DNA from: Symsagittifera roscoffensis
Taxonomy: Eukaryota > Xenacoelomorpha > Acoela > Convolutidae
Length of the DNA: 64,000 nucleotides
Assembly: GCF_963678635.1 (NCBI RefSeq)
Contig: NC_087071.1
Coordinates: 36,261,680-36,325,679, forward strand
Reading direction: 5' to 3'
The position numbers and the translations under genes were made by a program. Shown here piece after piece: positions 53,680 to 64,000 of this stretch (its first letter is position 1; each line of letters begins with the position of its first letter). Under the pieces are notes generated by a model. The model was not told where the DNA came from, made no database searches, and saw nothing but the letters and a program-made list of their open reading frames with translations.

Positions 53680-55668
53680 TAGCGAGGCCGGTGTAAAATA
53701 TTAATCGTTTTATTTCGAAGCTCATTTAGCTTGCTTAGAGTTCAGTCCAAAAAACTTTCAAAGCTGCCTAAACTTTTCGCTTACCGTTCTGCGGTCTCCG
53801 AATTAAACTCGATTATTTCAAACTTTATAGCTTCAAAATTAAGCTCGTTAGAAGTTTAACAAAATGCTGACTGATACGCTCTATAAATTTTTTGAATTTT
53901 TTTGAGAGTTTCCTTGTTTGATTAGTTTTCATAGAGAAACTGTTTTTTTTTTTGTGAAACGATTCGCTGTAAAATGAGCTATAGTCTTCTGCTTTTGAAC
54001 CCGATTCTTCTTCTCATTCGCTGATGGTGAAGGAATAATGAAACAAAGTTTTCCGAAGGTTGATGAAGGAAGGTACAAAAGTCTAATTGAACTTATCCGG
54101 CACGAAATCACTTTTTTCAGTGTAGTTGGACTAGTTCAAGTTACAATAATCTACATATAACAAACGAAGAAAAAACATTGAATTCTATAAAGCGCAATGA
54201 CTGAAAAAAATCGTTGAGCACAATTTTTAAGAAAAAACTTTGAAGCTAAAGTCATCAATAGTTGTTCGGTTGAAATAAAATTGACGCGTTTGATCTTTAG
54301 ATTATTGAAATAAGCTGGAATACTCCAAAATTTTTATTGAAAAAAGTTGGAAACTCTTTAAACAAGTTGAATTATACTGAAAATTATTGCAATTTTTTTT
54401 TAATTTTTCATCGCGTAATTTGCTTCTTAGAAAAAGTCATTTTTTGTAAATTGTTTCGCGGTGTATGAAATAATTAGATCTCCATCAGATTTTAATATCT
54501 TGAATACCTGGTTGGAAAAATTTTTCGCAAACCGATTTGCGGTCTATGAAACAACTTGAAATATATCGAGGTTTCAGAGCTGAAATAATTTGGTTAGAAA
54601 AACTTTCTTTTTGCAGCCTGACTCATTCTCTAACTTTAAAAAAGTTTAAGTTTCATAGCTTGAATATCTTCATTAAAAAAATTTAACTTTTTGAGAAACG
54701 ATTCAATCCTTGCAATATCTTGAAATATTCCATAGCTTGAATAGATTGTTAGAAATTTTGGTTTTCTGTGAACCAATCATATTCATGAAATAACTTGAAA
54801 TTTTAAACTTTGTGACATAAAATTTCAAATTAAAAAAGACCTATGTTTTCTCTAACAGATTCGTTCCATGAAACAAATTGAAATAGTTCAAAATCTCATC
54901 TTTTGCAACGTTTTAATCAAATTTTTTGAGTTTATTCTCCATTCGATTCGTTTCGTAAATTAGCTCAAAGGTTCTTAAAGTTTCAAGGTCTGATTAGCTT
55001 GCGTATGAAAAAATAAATCCTTCAAATCATTTTGTCTATAAAATAGCTTGAAGTGTGTCAAAGTTTCTCAGATTGAATTGCTTGCTTACGATAAACCGTT
55101 TTTTCGCGATTCGATTCGGTCTATGATATAATTTCAATTTGATCGGCTGAATGGCTCTAATTTTGAAACATCATCTAATCATTCAACTCCCTCCGTTAAA
55201 ATTCTTAGAACAGTTGAAAGTTTAGCAGCTTGAACATTTTTTGTTTAAAAAATTCATTTTGTAAGAAAAAGTAAAACAACACAAACTGAATTGGTCTAAG
55301 AATTAATTTGAAATTTTCCAAAGTTTCGCCAGCTGAGTGTCACCAATGGGAAAATTAAAGTTTTTTGCCATCCAATACGCTTCGCGCTTCTCAAAACAAC
55401 TTGAAAAAATTCAAAGTTTCTTTGCTCGAAAAGCTTGTTTAGAACAACTTGAACCTCTAGGAAAAAAACTTCGATCTTAAAATATTTGGAAACGTTTCAA
55501 AATTCCCTCCCTTTATTGCCTTGCTTAAAAGAACTTTCAACTTTGCGGATTCAATCTATTCAGGAAATAAATTGAAAAATTTCGAAGTTTTGCAGATTGA
55601 ATTGGCTGGTTACAAAAACGTGAATAGCTTTATCAGATTGAGAACTAACTTTTTGCGAGCCAATTGAT
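53680..55668 (+). repeat. Higher-order satellite unit X1 (long form)
   Basis: From AAGCTCGTTAGAAGTTTAAC (53841) to GCGAGCCAATTGATT (55668), 1,828 bp, plus a lead-in shared with X2. It aligns end to end with X2-X4 but holds about 195 extra bases (about 54265-54461) that the others lack. Inside, a degenerate monomer recurs every 80-87 bp: (T)ATGAAAtAACTTGAAAT…TTTCATAGCTTGAAT…, for example at 54464, 54544, 54784, 54867, 54954, 55037 and 55122. Confidence 0.85.
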
Positions 55669-57034
55669 TATTGGACACACACCTAGGAATATTTTTTTAA
55701 ATAAGTCATACAAAAATTACTTTTATATGTGCCAGTTGGTTAAGTCAAAGAAGTTCGTTTTTGGTTCAGGTTGAGTTTCACAAATTTTCGAATTGGCACT
55801 GTAATGCTAAAGCTTCTTGCAGCGAATGAAACGAAAAATTCAAATATCAGAAAATCACAACGACAATTGCAGGAAAGAAGCTAGGAACCGAACTGTAGCC
55901 AAATTGCTATTCGCAGTTAGAGTCTGTTTTTTTCTTGAGTAGATTTGTCTTGTTTCTGATAGAAAATCAACGACAAGGTACAATAGTGAACTACTATTTT
56001 GATCGGCTGGGGAAGTATTCCAATCAACAGACCTGACAGGCCCACAAATCTCGAGAATTATCAAACTTATTGAGCCTTACCATTATAAGCTTCTTGAGTC
56101 TTATGTAATTTTCTTCAGTGCAATACTGTAGTAAAATCTAGGTTTATTGTCTAGATGACATGAGCCTCCGAGTTAATTTACCTGAATGCATTTCATCTGA
56201 GTATATTGAGTTAAGGCGGTTTGTTGGTTGATCCATCTTGAATAGATCAAATACAGAAAAATATTCTAATATAATTACTTGAGGTCTCAACCCTGTTTCT
56301 AATTGGGCTTGCGTGTTTTAGGATTTGAGAGACCAAGCCAGGGGGTGTACTCTTTCTGTCTAGAGTGGAGGATGATAGGGGTATTTTTGTGGTTATAGTT
56401 TTTATACTGTAACGATCCTAAAGTTTCATGTCTTAAGCGAACCACGATTTGACTCCGACTGATTGAGGTACAAAAGCACTAGAGATTGACTCTCTGATCC
56501 ATGAGCCAATGGTCATTGACTCTAATTCTCTAAACCGCAAATGTAATTTGAGTGAAATAAAGATGCATTAAAGTCCTTTTAGTTATTCATTTTTTCACCA
56601 TCTTATTGCATCTTCAAGATGCAGTTGTTAGTCCATTTGGTTTCTGCATTTTTGGTTATTTAATTTCCCGATATCATTCCAAAGAAGGTCAATGGCTTAA
56701 CGCTAGGAAGCGTTAGAAAAAATCGCTAACTTTTTAAAGAGTTTTAAAATCTTAATTCAACGTTTTGTACATCATGAGGATTATAAATTATTACAATATT
56801 TACAGTACGATCAAAGAATTAGAAAGAGTGTCAGCAAAATTTTCTCAAAACTGCTCTAACTGATTACTGACAAAAAAAATTAAACTGCTGTAATTAAAAA
56901 ATAAATCAAGTGTTCAATAATAACCATTTTCTGTAGATTTCTAAGTTTTTTAGAGTTTTTTAAGTTCATAAGGTTTCATTTTGGGACCTTTTTTTGATAT
57001 CTGACATATCCGTTTTTTGACTTTTAGCCATGAA
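55669..57034 (+). repeat. Spacer Y1 between satellite blocks
   Basis: Non-satellite spacer starting ATTGGACACACACCTAGG. Its first 1.07 kb is nearly identical to 62923-64000 (offset 7,254 bp). From about 55930 to 56730 I see almost no differences. The minus-strand frame at 55855-56064 (69 codons) is conserved in both copies, but that only reflects the near-identity. Confidence 0.85.
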
Positions 57035-57352
57035 TTACATCGACAACGAAATAGCCGTTAGTTCCCTATTCATAAACTCATTGCGCTTGTTGACTTTCGG
57101 TCTTTCCCTACGAATGTGCAAAGCCTCTAGTGTGAAAAGCTTATTAGTGTTTCCTGTTTGGTCTATAATCTCTGACTTCATTTCAGAAGTACCGCCTATC
57201 CCCTTACTGCATTCTAGCAAATGATGTCCTGGTGGTGAGTCTTCTCTGCGGTGTTCATCAATACTCAGGGCTAATTGTCGCACTGTGTGGCCAACAAGGG
57301 TGGAGTTAAGTTCATTACATACGGGATTTTTGGTCTTAACTAAGTTAAAAAA
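57035..57352 (-). pseudogene. Penelope-type GIY-YIG endonuclease C-terminal fragment
   Basis: Open on the minus strand from 57352 to TAA 57035-57037. Order: KTKNPVCNELNSTLVGHTVR, QLALSIDEHRRED, HHLLECSKG, LFTLEALHIRRERPKVNKR. 'CxxCN…YVGxTxRxLxxRxxEH', then 'HLLxC' and 'EALxIxxExPxLNxx', is the C-terminal GIY-YIG endonuclease of Penelope-like elements. The Tyr of YVG is Leu here and the catalytic Arg of 'R..EH' is replaced by Ser-Ile-Asp, so it is a decayed fragment. Confidence 0.7.
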
Positions 57353-57590
57353 CTAAATCGGGGACTTCGAAAGGCTTCCTTGTTTCGAACCACTCTTCCG
57401 GCTGTTGGTTAAGGGCCTTATTTAGAACAAACGCTCGGCGCGGAGTGCTTTTGTTGACAGTATCGCCGATCATGATGTCTACAATAACATCAAGGAGCGC
57501 CATCAAAAGATAAATTTAACAATCTCCCAGTTCAAGGTGTGGTTCTCGTAACATTGGGTCGACAAAATTAACACCACTTAAAGATTCTAG
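57345..57590 (-). pseudogene. Unrecognised coding relic upstream of the GIY-YIG fragment
   Basis: A minus-strand frame with one internal stop (57516-57518): NFVDPMLREPHLELGD, then LLDVIVDIMIGDTVNKS, TPRRAFVLNKALNQQPEEWF and ETRKPFEVPDLVF. It reads like protein but I know no family. It is probably from another transposon or an earlier part of the same one in another frame. Confidence 0.35.
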
Positions 57591-57807
57591 TCCATCTGTC
57601 TAACCACTTATCTCTCCAGATATATATCGCTCCAACCAGCCAATTAATCCATTACTCCGTCACTCCAGCAATCAATCGGTCCATTTATCTGCGCAATCAA
57701 TCGATCCAGAGATCAATTCAGTCCAATATCTACCCAGCCATTAATATAGCCATCTCTCCATCTGGTCATTCATTGATCCGTCCTTTTATCCAGCTATTGT
57801 CAATTTT
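57591..57807 (+). repeat. Second copy of the CCATC array's right end (W2)
   Basis: Matches 53463-53680 (CATCTGTCTAACCAC, ATATATATCGCTCCAACC, CAATCAATCGGTCCATTTAT), which marks the start of a second block. Confidence 0.85.
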
Positions 57808-59643
57808 AGCGAGGTCGGTGTAAAATATTAAATGGTTTATTTCGAAGCTCCTTGCTCAATTAGCTTGCTTAGAAAAATTAATTTTTTTGCGAAAGAGTTC
57901 AGTCCAAAAAAAAATTTTTAAAAGCTACCTAAAATTTTCGCTTACCGTTCTGCGGTCTCCGAATTAAATTCGATTATTTCAAACTTTATAGTTTCAAAAT
58001 TAAGCTCGTTAGAAGTTTAACAAAATGCTGACTGATACGCTCTATAAGTTTTTTTGAATTTTTGAGAGTTTCCTTGTTTGATTAGTTTTCATAAAGAAAC
58101 TGTTAGTTTTTGTGAAACGACTCGCTGTAAAATGAGCTAATGTCTTCTGCTTCTGAACCCGATTCTTCTTCTCATTTGCTGATGGTGAAGGAATAATGAA
58201 ACAAAGTTTTCTGAAGGTTGATGAGGGAAGATACAAAAAGTCTAATCGAACTTATCCGGCTCGAAATCACTTTTTTCAGTGTAGTTGGACTAGTTCAAGT
58301 AACAATAATCTATATATAACAAACGAAGAAAAAACATTGATGTCTATAAGGCGCAATGACTGAAAAGAATCGTTGAGCACAATTTTTAAGAAAAAACTTT
58401 GAAGCTAAAGTCATCAACATTTGTGTGTATGAAATAATTAGATTCCCATCAGATTTTTACTTCTTGAATAGCTGGTTAGAAAAACTTTTCGCAAATCAAT
58501 TAGCTGTCCATGAAACAACTTGAAACCTATCGAGGTTTCAGAGCTGAAATAATTTGGTTAGAAAAACTTTTTTTTTGCAGCCTGACTCATTCTCTAACTT
58601 AAAAAAATTTAAGTTTCATAGCTTGAATATCTTCATTTAAAAAAATTTAACTTTTTAAGAACCGATTCAATTCTTGCAATAACTTGAAATATTCCATAGC
58701 TTGAATAGATTGTTAGAAATTTAGGTTTTCCTGAACCAATCATGTTCATGAAATAACTTGAAATTTTAAGCTTTGTGACATAAAGTTTCAATTTAAAAAA
58801 AACATATGTTTTCTCTAACAGATTCGTTCCATGAAACAAATTGAAAGAGTTAAAAATCTCATCTTTTGCAACGTTTTAGTCAAATTTTTTAAGTTTATTC
58901 TCTATTCCATTCGTTTCGTAAATTAGATCAAAGTTTCATGCTTTGATTAGCTTGCGTATGAAAAAACAAATCCTTCGAATCATTTTGTCTATAAAATAGC
59001 TTGAAGTATTTCAATGTTTCTTAGATTGGATTGCTTGGTTATGATAAACCAATTTTTCGCAATTCGATTCGGTCTATGATATAATTTAAATTTAATCGGC
59101 TGAATGGCTCTAATTTTGAAACATCATCGAATCATTCAACTCCCACCGTTAAAATTCTTAGAATAGTTGAAAGTTTAGCAGCTTGAACATTTTTTGTTTA
59201 GAAAATTCATTTTGTAAAAAAAAGTAAAAAACACAAACTGAATTGGTCTAAGAATTAACTTGAAATTTTCCAAAGTTTTGCCAGCTGAGTGTCACCAATG
59301 GGAAAATTAATGTTTTTTGCCATCCAATTCGCTTCTGAAAACAACTTGAAAAAATTCAAAGTTTCTTTGCTCGAACAGTTTTTAGAACAACTTGAACATC
59401 TAGGAAAAAAAACTTCGATCTTAAAAACATTTGGAAACGTTTCAAACTTCCCTCCCTTTATTGCCTTGCTTAAAAGAACTTTCAACTTTGCGGATTCAAT
59501 CGTTTCAGGAAATAAATTGAAAAAATTCGAAGTTTTACAGATTCAATTGACTGCTTACAAAAACTTGAATAGCTTTATCAGATTGAGAACTAACTTTTTG
59601 CGAGCCAATTAATTAGCTTGAAAAAGTTAGTTCTCAACTTTTT
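57808..59643 (+). repeat. Higher-order satellite unit X2
   Basis: Lead-in 57808-58001, then a unit of 1,642 bp from 58002. Lacks the 195-bp segment of X1. Ends with the junction hairpin shared with X3. Confidence 0.88.
59585..59635. repeat. Junction hairpin X2/X3
   Basis: GAGAACTAACTTTTT (59585-59599) and AAAAAGTTAGTTCTC (59621-59635): perfect 15-bp inverted arms, 21-nt loop, placed exactly over the unit junction. Confidence 0.9.
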
Positions 59644-61300
59644 AAGCTCGTTAGAAGTTTAACAAAATGCTGACTGATACGCTCTGTAAATTTTTTTGAA
59701 TTTTTTGAGAGTTTCCTTGTTTGATTAGTTTTCATAGAGAAACTGTTTTTTTTTTGTGAAACGACTCGCTGTAAAATGAGCTATTGTCTTCTGCTTCTGA
59801 ACTCGATTCTTCTTCTCATTTGCTGATGGTGAAGGAATAATAAAACAAAATTTTCTGAAGGTTGATGAGGGAAGATACAAAAAGTCTAATTGAACTTATC
59901 CGGCTCGAAATCACTTTTTTCAGTGTAGTTGGACTAGTTCAAAAAACAATAATCTATTTATAACAAACGAAGAAAAAACATTGGTGTCTATAAGGCGCAA
60001 TGACTGAAAAAAATCGTTGAGCACAATTTTTAAGAAAAAACTTTGAAGCTAAAGTCATCAATAGTTGTGTGTATGAAATAATTAGATTCCCATCAGATTT
60101 TAACATCTTGAATAGCTGGTTAGAAAAACTTTTCGCAAACCAATTTGCTGTCCATGAAACAACTTGAAATATATCGAGGTTTCAGAGCTGAAATAATTTG
60201 GTTAGAAAAAATTTTTTTTTTGCAGCCTGACTCATTCTCTAACTTAAAAAATTTGAGTTTCATAGCTTGAATATCTTCATTTAAAAAAATTTAACTTTTT
60301 GAGAACCGATTCAATTCTTGCAATAACTTGAAATATTCCATAGCTTGAATAGATTGTTAGAAATTTTGGTTTTCCGTGAACCAATCATATTCATGAAATA
60401 ACTTGAAATTTTTAACTTTGTGACATAAAATTTCAGTTTAAAAAATACATATGTTTTCTCTAACAGATTCGTTCCATGAAACAAATTGAAAGAGTTAAAA
60501 ATCTCATCTTTTGCAACGTTTTAGTCAAATTTTTTAAGTTTATTCTCCATTCCATTCGTTTTGTAAATTAGCTCAAAGGTTCTTAAAGTTTCATGGTTTG
60601 ATTAGCTTGCGTATGAAAAAACAAATCCTTCAAATCTTTTTGTCTATAAAATAGGTTGAAGTATTTCAGTGTTTCTCAGATTGGATTGCTTGCTTATGAT
60701 AAACCGTTTTTTCGCAGTTCGATTCGGTCTATGATATAATTTCAATTTAACCGGCTGAATGGCTCTAATTTTGAAACATCATCAAATCATTCAACTCCCT
60801 CCGTTAAAATTCTTAGAATAGTTGAAAGTTTAGCAGCTTGAACATTTTTTGTTTAAAAAATTCATTTTGTAAAAAAAGTAAAAAGAACACAAACTGAATT
60901 TGTCTAAGAATTAACTTGAAATTTTCCAAAGTTTTGCCAGCTGAGTGTCACCAAGGGGAAAATTAATGTTTTTGCCATCCAATTCGCTTCTGAAAACAAC
61001 TTGAAAAAATTCAAAGTTTTTTTTGCTCGAACAGTTTTTTAGAACAACTTGAACATCTAGGAAAAAAAACTTCGATCTTAAAAACATTTGGAAACGTTTC
61101 AAACTTCCCTCCCTTTATTGCCTTGCTTAAAAGAACTTTCAAGTTTGCGGATTCAATCGTTTCAGGAAATAAATTGAAAAAATTCGAAGTTTTACAGATT
61201 GAATTGACTGCTTACAAAAACTTGAATAGCTTCATCAGATTGAGAACTAAATTTTTGCGAGCCAATTGATTAGCTTGAAAAAGTTAGTTCTCAACTTTTT
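59644..61300 (+). repeat. Higher-order satellite unit X3
   Basis: 1,657 bp, directly joined to X2 and X4, same 195-bp deletion. Confidence 0.9.
61242..61292. repeat. Junction hairpin X3/X4
   Basis: GAGAACTAAATTTTT (61242-61256) and AAAAAGTTAGTTCTC (61278-61292): same hairpin with one mismatch. Confidence 0.88.
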
Positions 61301-62922
61301 AAGCTCGTTAGAAGTTTAACAAAATGCTGACTGATACGCTCTGTAAATTTTTTTGATTTTTTTGAGAGTTTCCTAGTTTGATTAGTTTTCATAGAGAAAC
61401 TGTTTTTTTTGTGAAACGACTCGCTGTAAAATGAGCTATTGTCTTCTGCTTCTGAACTCGATTCTTCTTCTCATTTGCTGATGGTGAAGGAATCATGAAA
61501 CAAAGTTTTCTGAAGGTTGATGAGGGAAGATACAAAAAGTCTAATTGAACTTATCCGGCTCGAAATCACTTTTTTCAGTGTAGTTGGACTAGTTCAAGTA
61601 ACAATAATCTATATATAACAAACGAAGAAAAAACATTGATGTCTATAAGGCGCAATGACTGAAAAAAATTGTTGAGCACAATTTTTAAGAAAAAACTTTG
61701 AAGCTAAAGTCATCAATAGTTGTGTGTATGAAATAATTAGATTCCCATCAGATTTTAACATCTTGAATAGCTGGTTGGAAAATTTTTTCGCAAACCGATT
61801 TGCGGTCCATTAAAACAACTTGAAATATATCGAGTTTTCAGAGCTGAAATAATTCGGCTAGAAAATTTTTTTTTGCAGCCTGACTCATTCTCTAACTTAA
61901 AAAAAGTTTAAGTTTCATAGCTTGAATATCTTCCTTTAAAACAATTTAACTTTTTGAGAACCGATTCAATCCTTGCAATATCTTAAAATATTCCATAGCT
62001 TGAATAGATTGTTAGAAATTTTGGTTTTCTGTGAACCAATCATATTCATGAATTAACTTGAAATATAAACTTTGTGACATAAAATTTCAAATTAAAAAGT
62101 ACATATGTTTTCTCTAACAGATTCGTTCCATGAAACAAATTGGAATAGTTCAAAATCTCATCTTTTCCAACGTTTTAATCAAATTTTTTGAGTTTATTCT
62201 CCATTCGTTTCGTTTCGTAAATTAGCTCAAAGGTTCTTAAAGTTTCAAGGTCTGATTAGCTTGCGTATGAAAAATTAAATCCTTCAAATCATTTTGTCTA
62301 TAAAATAGCTTGAAGTGTTTCAAACTTCTCAGATTGAATTGCTTGCATACGATAAACCGTTTTTTCGCGATTCGATTCGGTCTTTGATATATTTTCAATT
62401 TGATCGGCTGAATGGCTCTAATTTTGAAACATCATCTAATCATCCAACTCCCTCCGTTAAAATTCTTAGAATAGTTGAAAGTTTAGCAGCTTGAACATTT
62501 TTTGTTTAAAAAATTCATTTTGTAAGAAAAAGTAAAACAACACAAACTGAATTGGTCTAAGAATTAATTTGCAATTTTCCAAAGTTTCGCCAGCTGAGTG
62601 TCACCAATGGGAAAATTAAAGTTTTTTGCCATCCAATTCGCTTCTGAAAACAACTTGAAAAAATTCAAAGTTTCTTTGCTCGGACAGCTTTTTAGAACAA
62701 CTTGAACCTCTAGGAAAAAACTTCAATCTTAAAAACATTTTGAAACATTTCAAAATTCCTTCCCTTTATTGCCTTGCTTAAAAGAACTTTCAACTTCGCG
62801 GATTCAATCGTTTCAGGAAATAAATTGAAAAAATTCGAAGTTTTACAGATTGAATTGACTGCTTACAAAATCTTGAATAGCTTTATCAGATTGAGAACTA
62901 ACTTTTTGCGAGCCAATCGATT
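61301..62922 (+). repeat. Higher-order satellite unit X4
   Basis: About 1,622 bp. Its right end leaves the array into the Y spacer at the same point as X1 (GCGAGCCAAT…GATTATTGGACACAC). Confidence 0.9.
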
Positions 62923-64000
62923 ATTGGACACACACCTAGGAATACTTTTTTAAATAAGTCATTCAAAAAATAACTTTCATATGTGCCAATTGGTTAAGTC
63001 AAAGAAGTTTGTTTTTGGTTCGGGTTGAGTTTCACAAATTTCCGGATTGGCACTGTAATGCTAAAGCTTCTTGCAGCAAATGAAACGAAAAGTTCAAATA
63101 TCAGAAAATCAGAACGACAATTGCAGGAAAGAAGCTAGGAACCGAACTGGAGCCAAATTGCTATTCGCAGTTGGAGTCTGTTTTTTTCTTGAGTAGATTT
63201 GTCTTGTTTCTGATAGAAAATCAACGACAAGGTACAATAGTGAACTACTATTTTGATCGGCTGGGGAAGTATTCCAATCAACAGACCTGACAGGCCCACA
63301 AATCTCGAGAATTATCAAACTTATTGAGCCTTACCATTATAAGCTTCTTGAGTCTTATGTAATTTTCTTCAGTGCAATACTGTAGTAAAATCTAGGTTTA
63401 TTGTCTAGATGACATGAGCCTCCGAGTTAATTTACCTGAATGCATTTCATCTGAGTATATTGAGTTAAGGCGGTTTGTTGGTTGATCCATCTTGAATAGA
63501 TCAAATACAGAAAAATATTCTAATATAATTACTTGAGGTCTCAACCCTGTTTCTAATTGGGCTTGCGTGTTTTAGGATTTGAGAGACCAAGCCAGGGGGT
63601 GTACTCTTTCTGTCTAGAGTGGAGGATGATAGGGGTATTTTTGTGGTTATAGTTTTTATACTGTAACGATCCTAAAGTTTCATGTCTTAAGCGAACCACG
63701 ATTTGACTCCGACTGATTGAGGTACAAAAGCACTAGAGATTGACTCTCTGATCCATGAGCCAATGGTCATTGACTCTAATTCTCTAAACCGCAAATGTAA
63801 TTTGAGTGAAATAAAGATGCATTAAAGTCCTTTTAGTTATTCATTTTTTCACCATCTTATTGCATCTTCAAGATGCAGTTGTTAGTCCATTTGGTTTCTG
63901 CATTTTTGGTTATTTAATTTCCCGATATCATTCCAAAGAAGGTCAATGGCTTAACGCTAGGAAGCGTTAGAAAAAATCGCTAAATTTTTAAAGAGTTTTA
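62923..64000 (+). repeat. Spacer Y2, cut by window edge
   Basis: Near-identical to Y1 from its first base to the window end. Confidence 0.9.

Noticed and set aside
55855-56064. 69-codon frame found in both Y spacers
   Set aside because: Both copies are near-identical DNA, so conservation of the frame carries no information.
58002-62922. CRISPR or other spaced-repeat array
   Set aside because: Units are contiguous 1.6-kb repeats without unique spacers, in animal DNA.

Overview
The window is AT-rich, intron-rich animal nuclear DNA. The evidence is GT-AG introns of 134 bp to 9.5 kb, a multidomain signalling protein whose SH2 + VPS9 + RA architecture is an animal invention (RIN family, Drosophila sprint), and a dense population of retrotransposon relics, a tRNA-derived SINE, hAT-type MITEs and satellite DNA. 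The species cannot be named from the sequence. An invertebrate is likely from the sprint-like length and the transposon types, but this is inference.

Layout. 1-5.6 kb is a transposon graveyard: a minus-strand reverse-transcriptase relic running off the left edge, a plus-strand LINE relic with a 789-bp internal tandem duplication, three copies of a tRNA-headed SINE, and the C-terminal piece of another retroelement. 5.87-37.25 kb is one plus-strand gene. I could join 18 coding exons with matching splice phases into an open reading frame of 1,950 codons: disordered N-terminus, SH2, proline-rich and disordered middle, RIN-homology region, VPS9 domain, Gly/Ser-rich linker, RA domain and disordered tail. 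It is a RIN/sprint-type Rab5 guanine-nucleotide exchange factor that would link tyrosine-kinase and Ras signals to endocytosis. Its introns hold two hAT MITE copies, many copies of an unnamed dispersed repeat (called 'E' here), several hairpins and, in the 9.5-kb intron 12, a probable small antisense gene for a basic nuclear protein.

37.3-43.8 kb holds more E repeats and no supported gene. 43.9-50.7 kb is a diverged tandem duplication (units of about 3.7 and 3.1 kb) with short coding-like islands but no gene I can defend. 52.1-52.74 kb is a G/purine-rich minisatellite and 52.8-53.67 kb a degenerate CCATC-type array. 53.7-64 kb is a higher-order satellite: a unit of about 1.64 kb (X), itself built of degenerate monomers of about 82 bp, occurs once, then three times in tandem after a near-identical spacer (Y) carrying Penelope-type GIY-YIG endonuclease debris. 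The second spacer runs off the right edge.

The RIN gene is well supported by splice phase and domain order. Repeat families were found by eye, so copy numbers and ends are approximate. No computation or database search was run.
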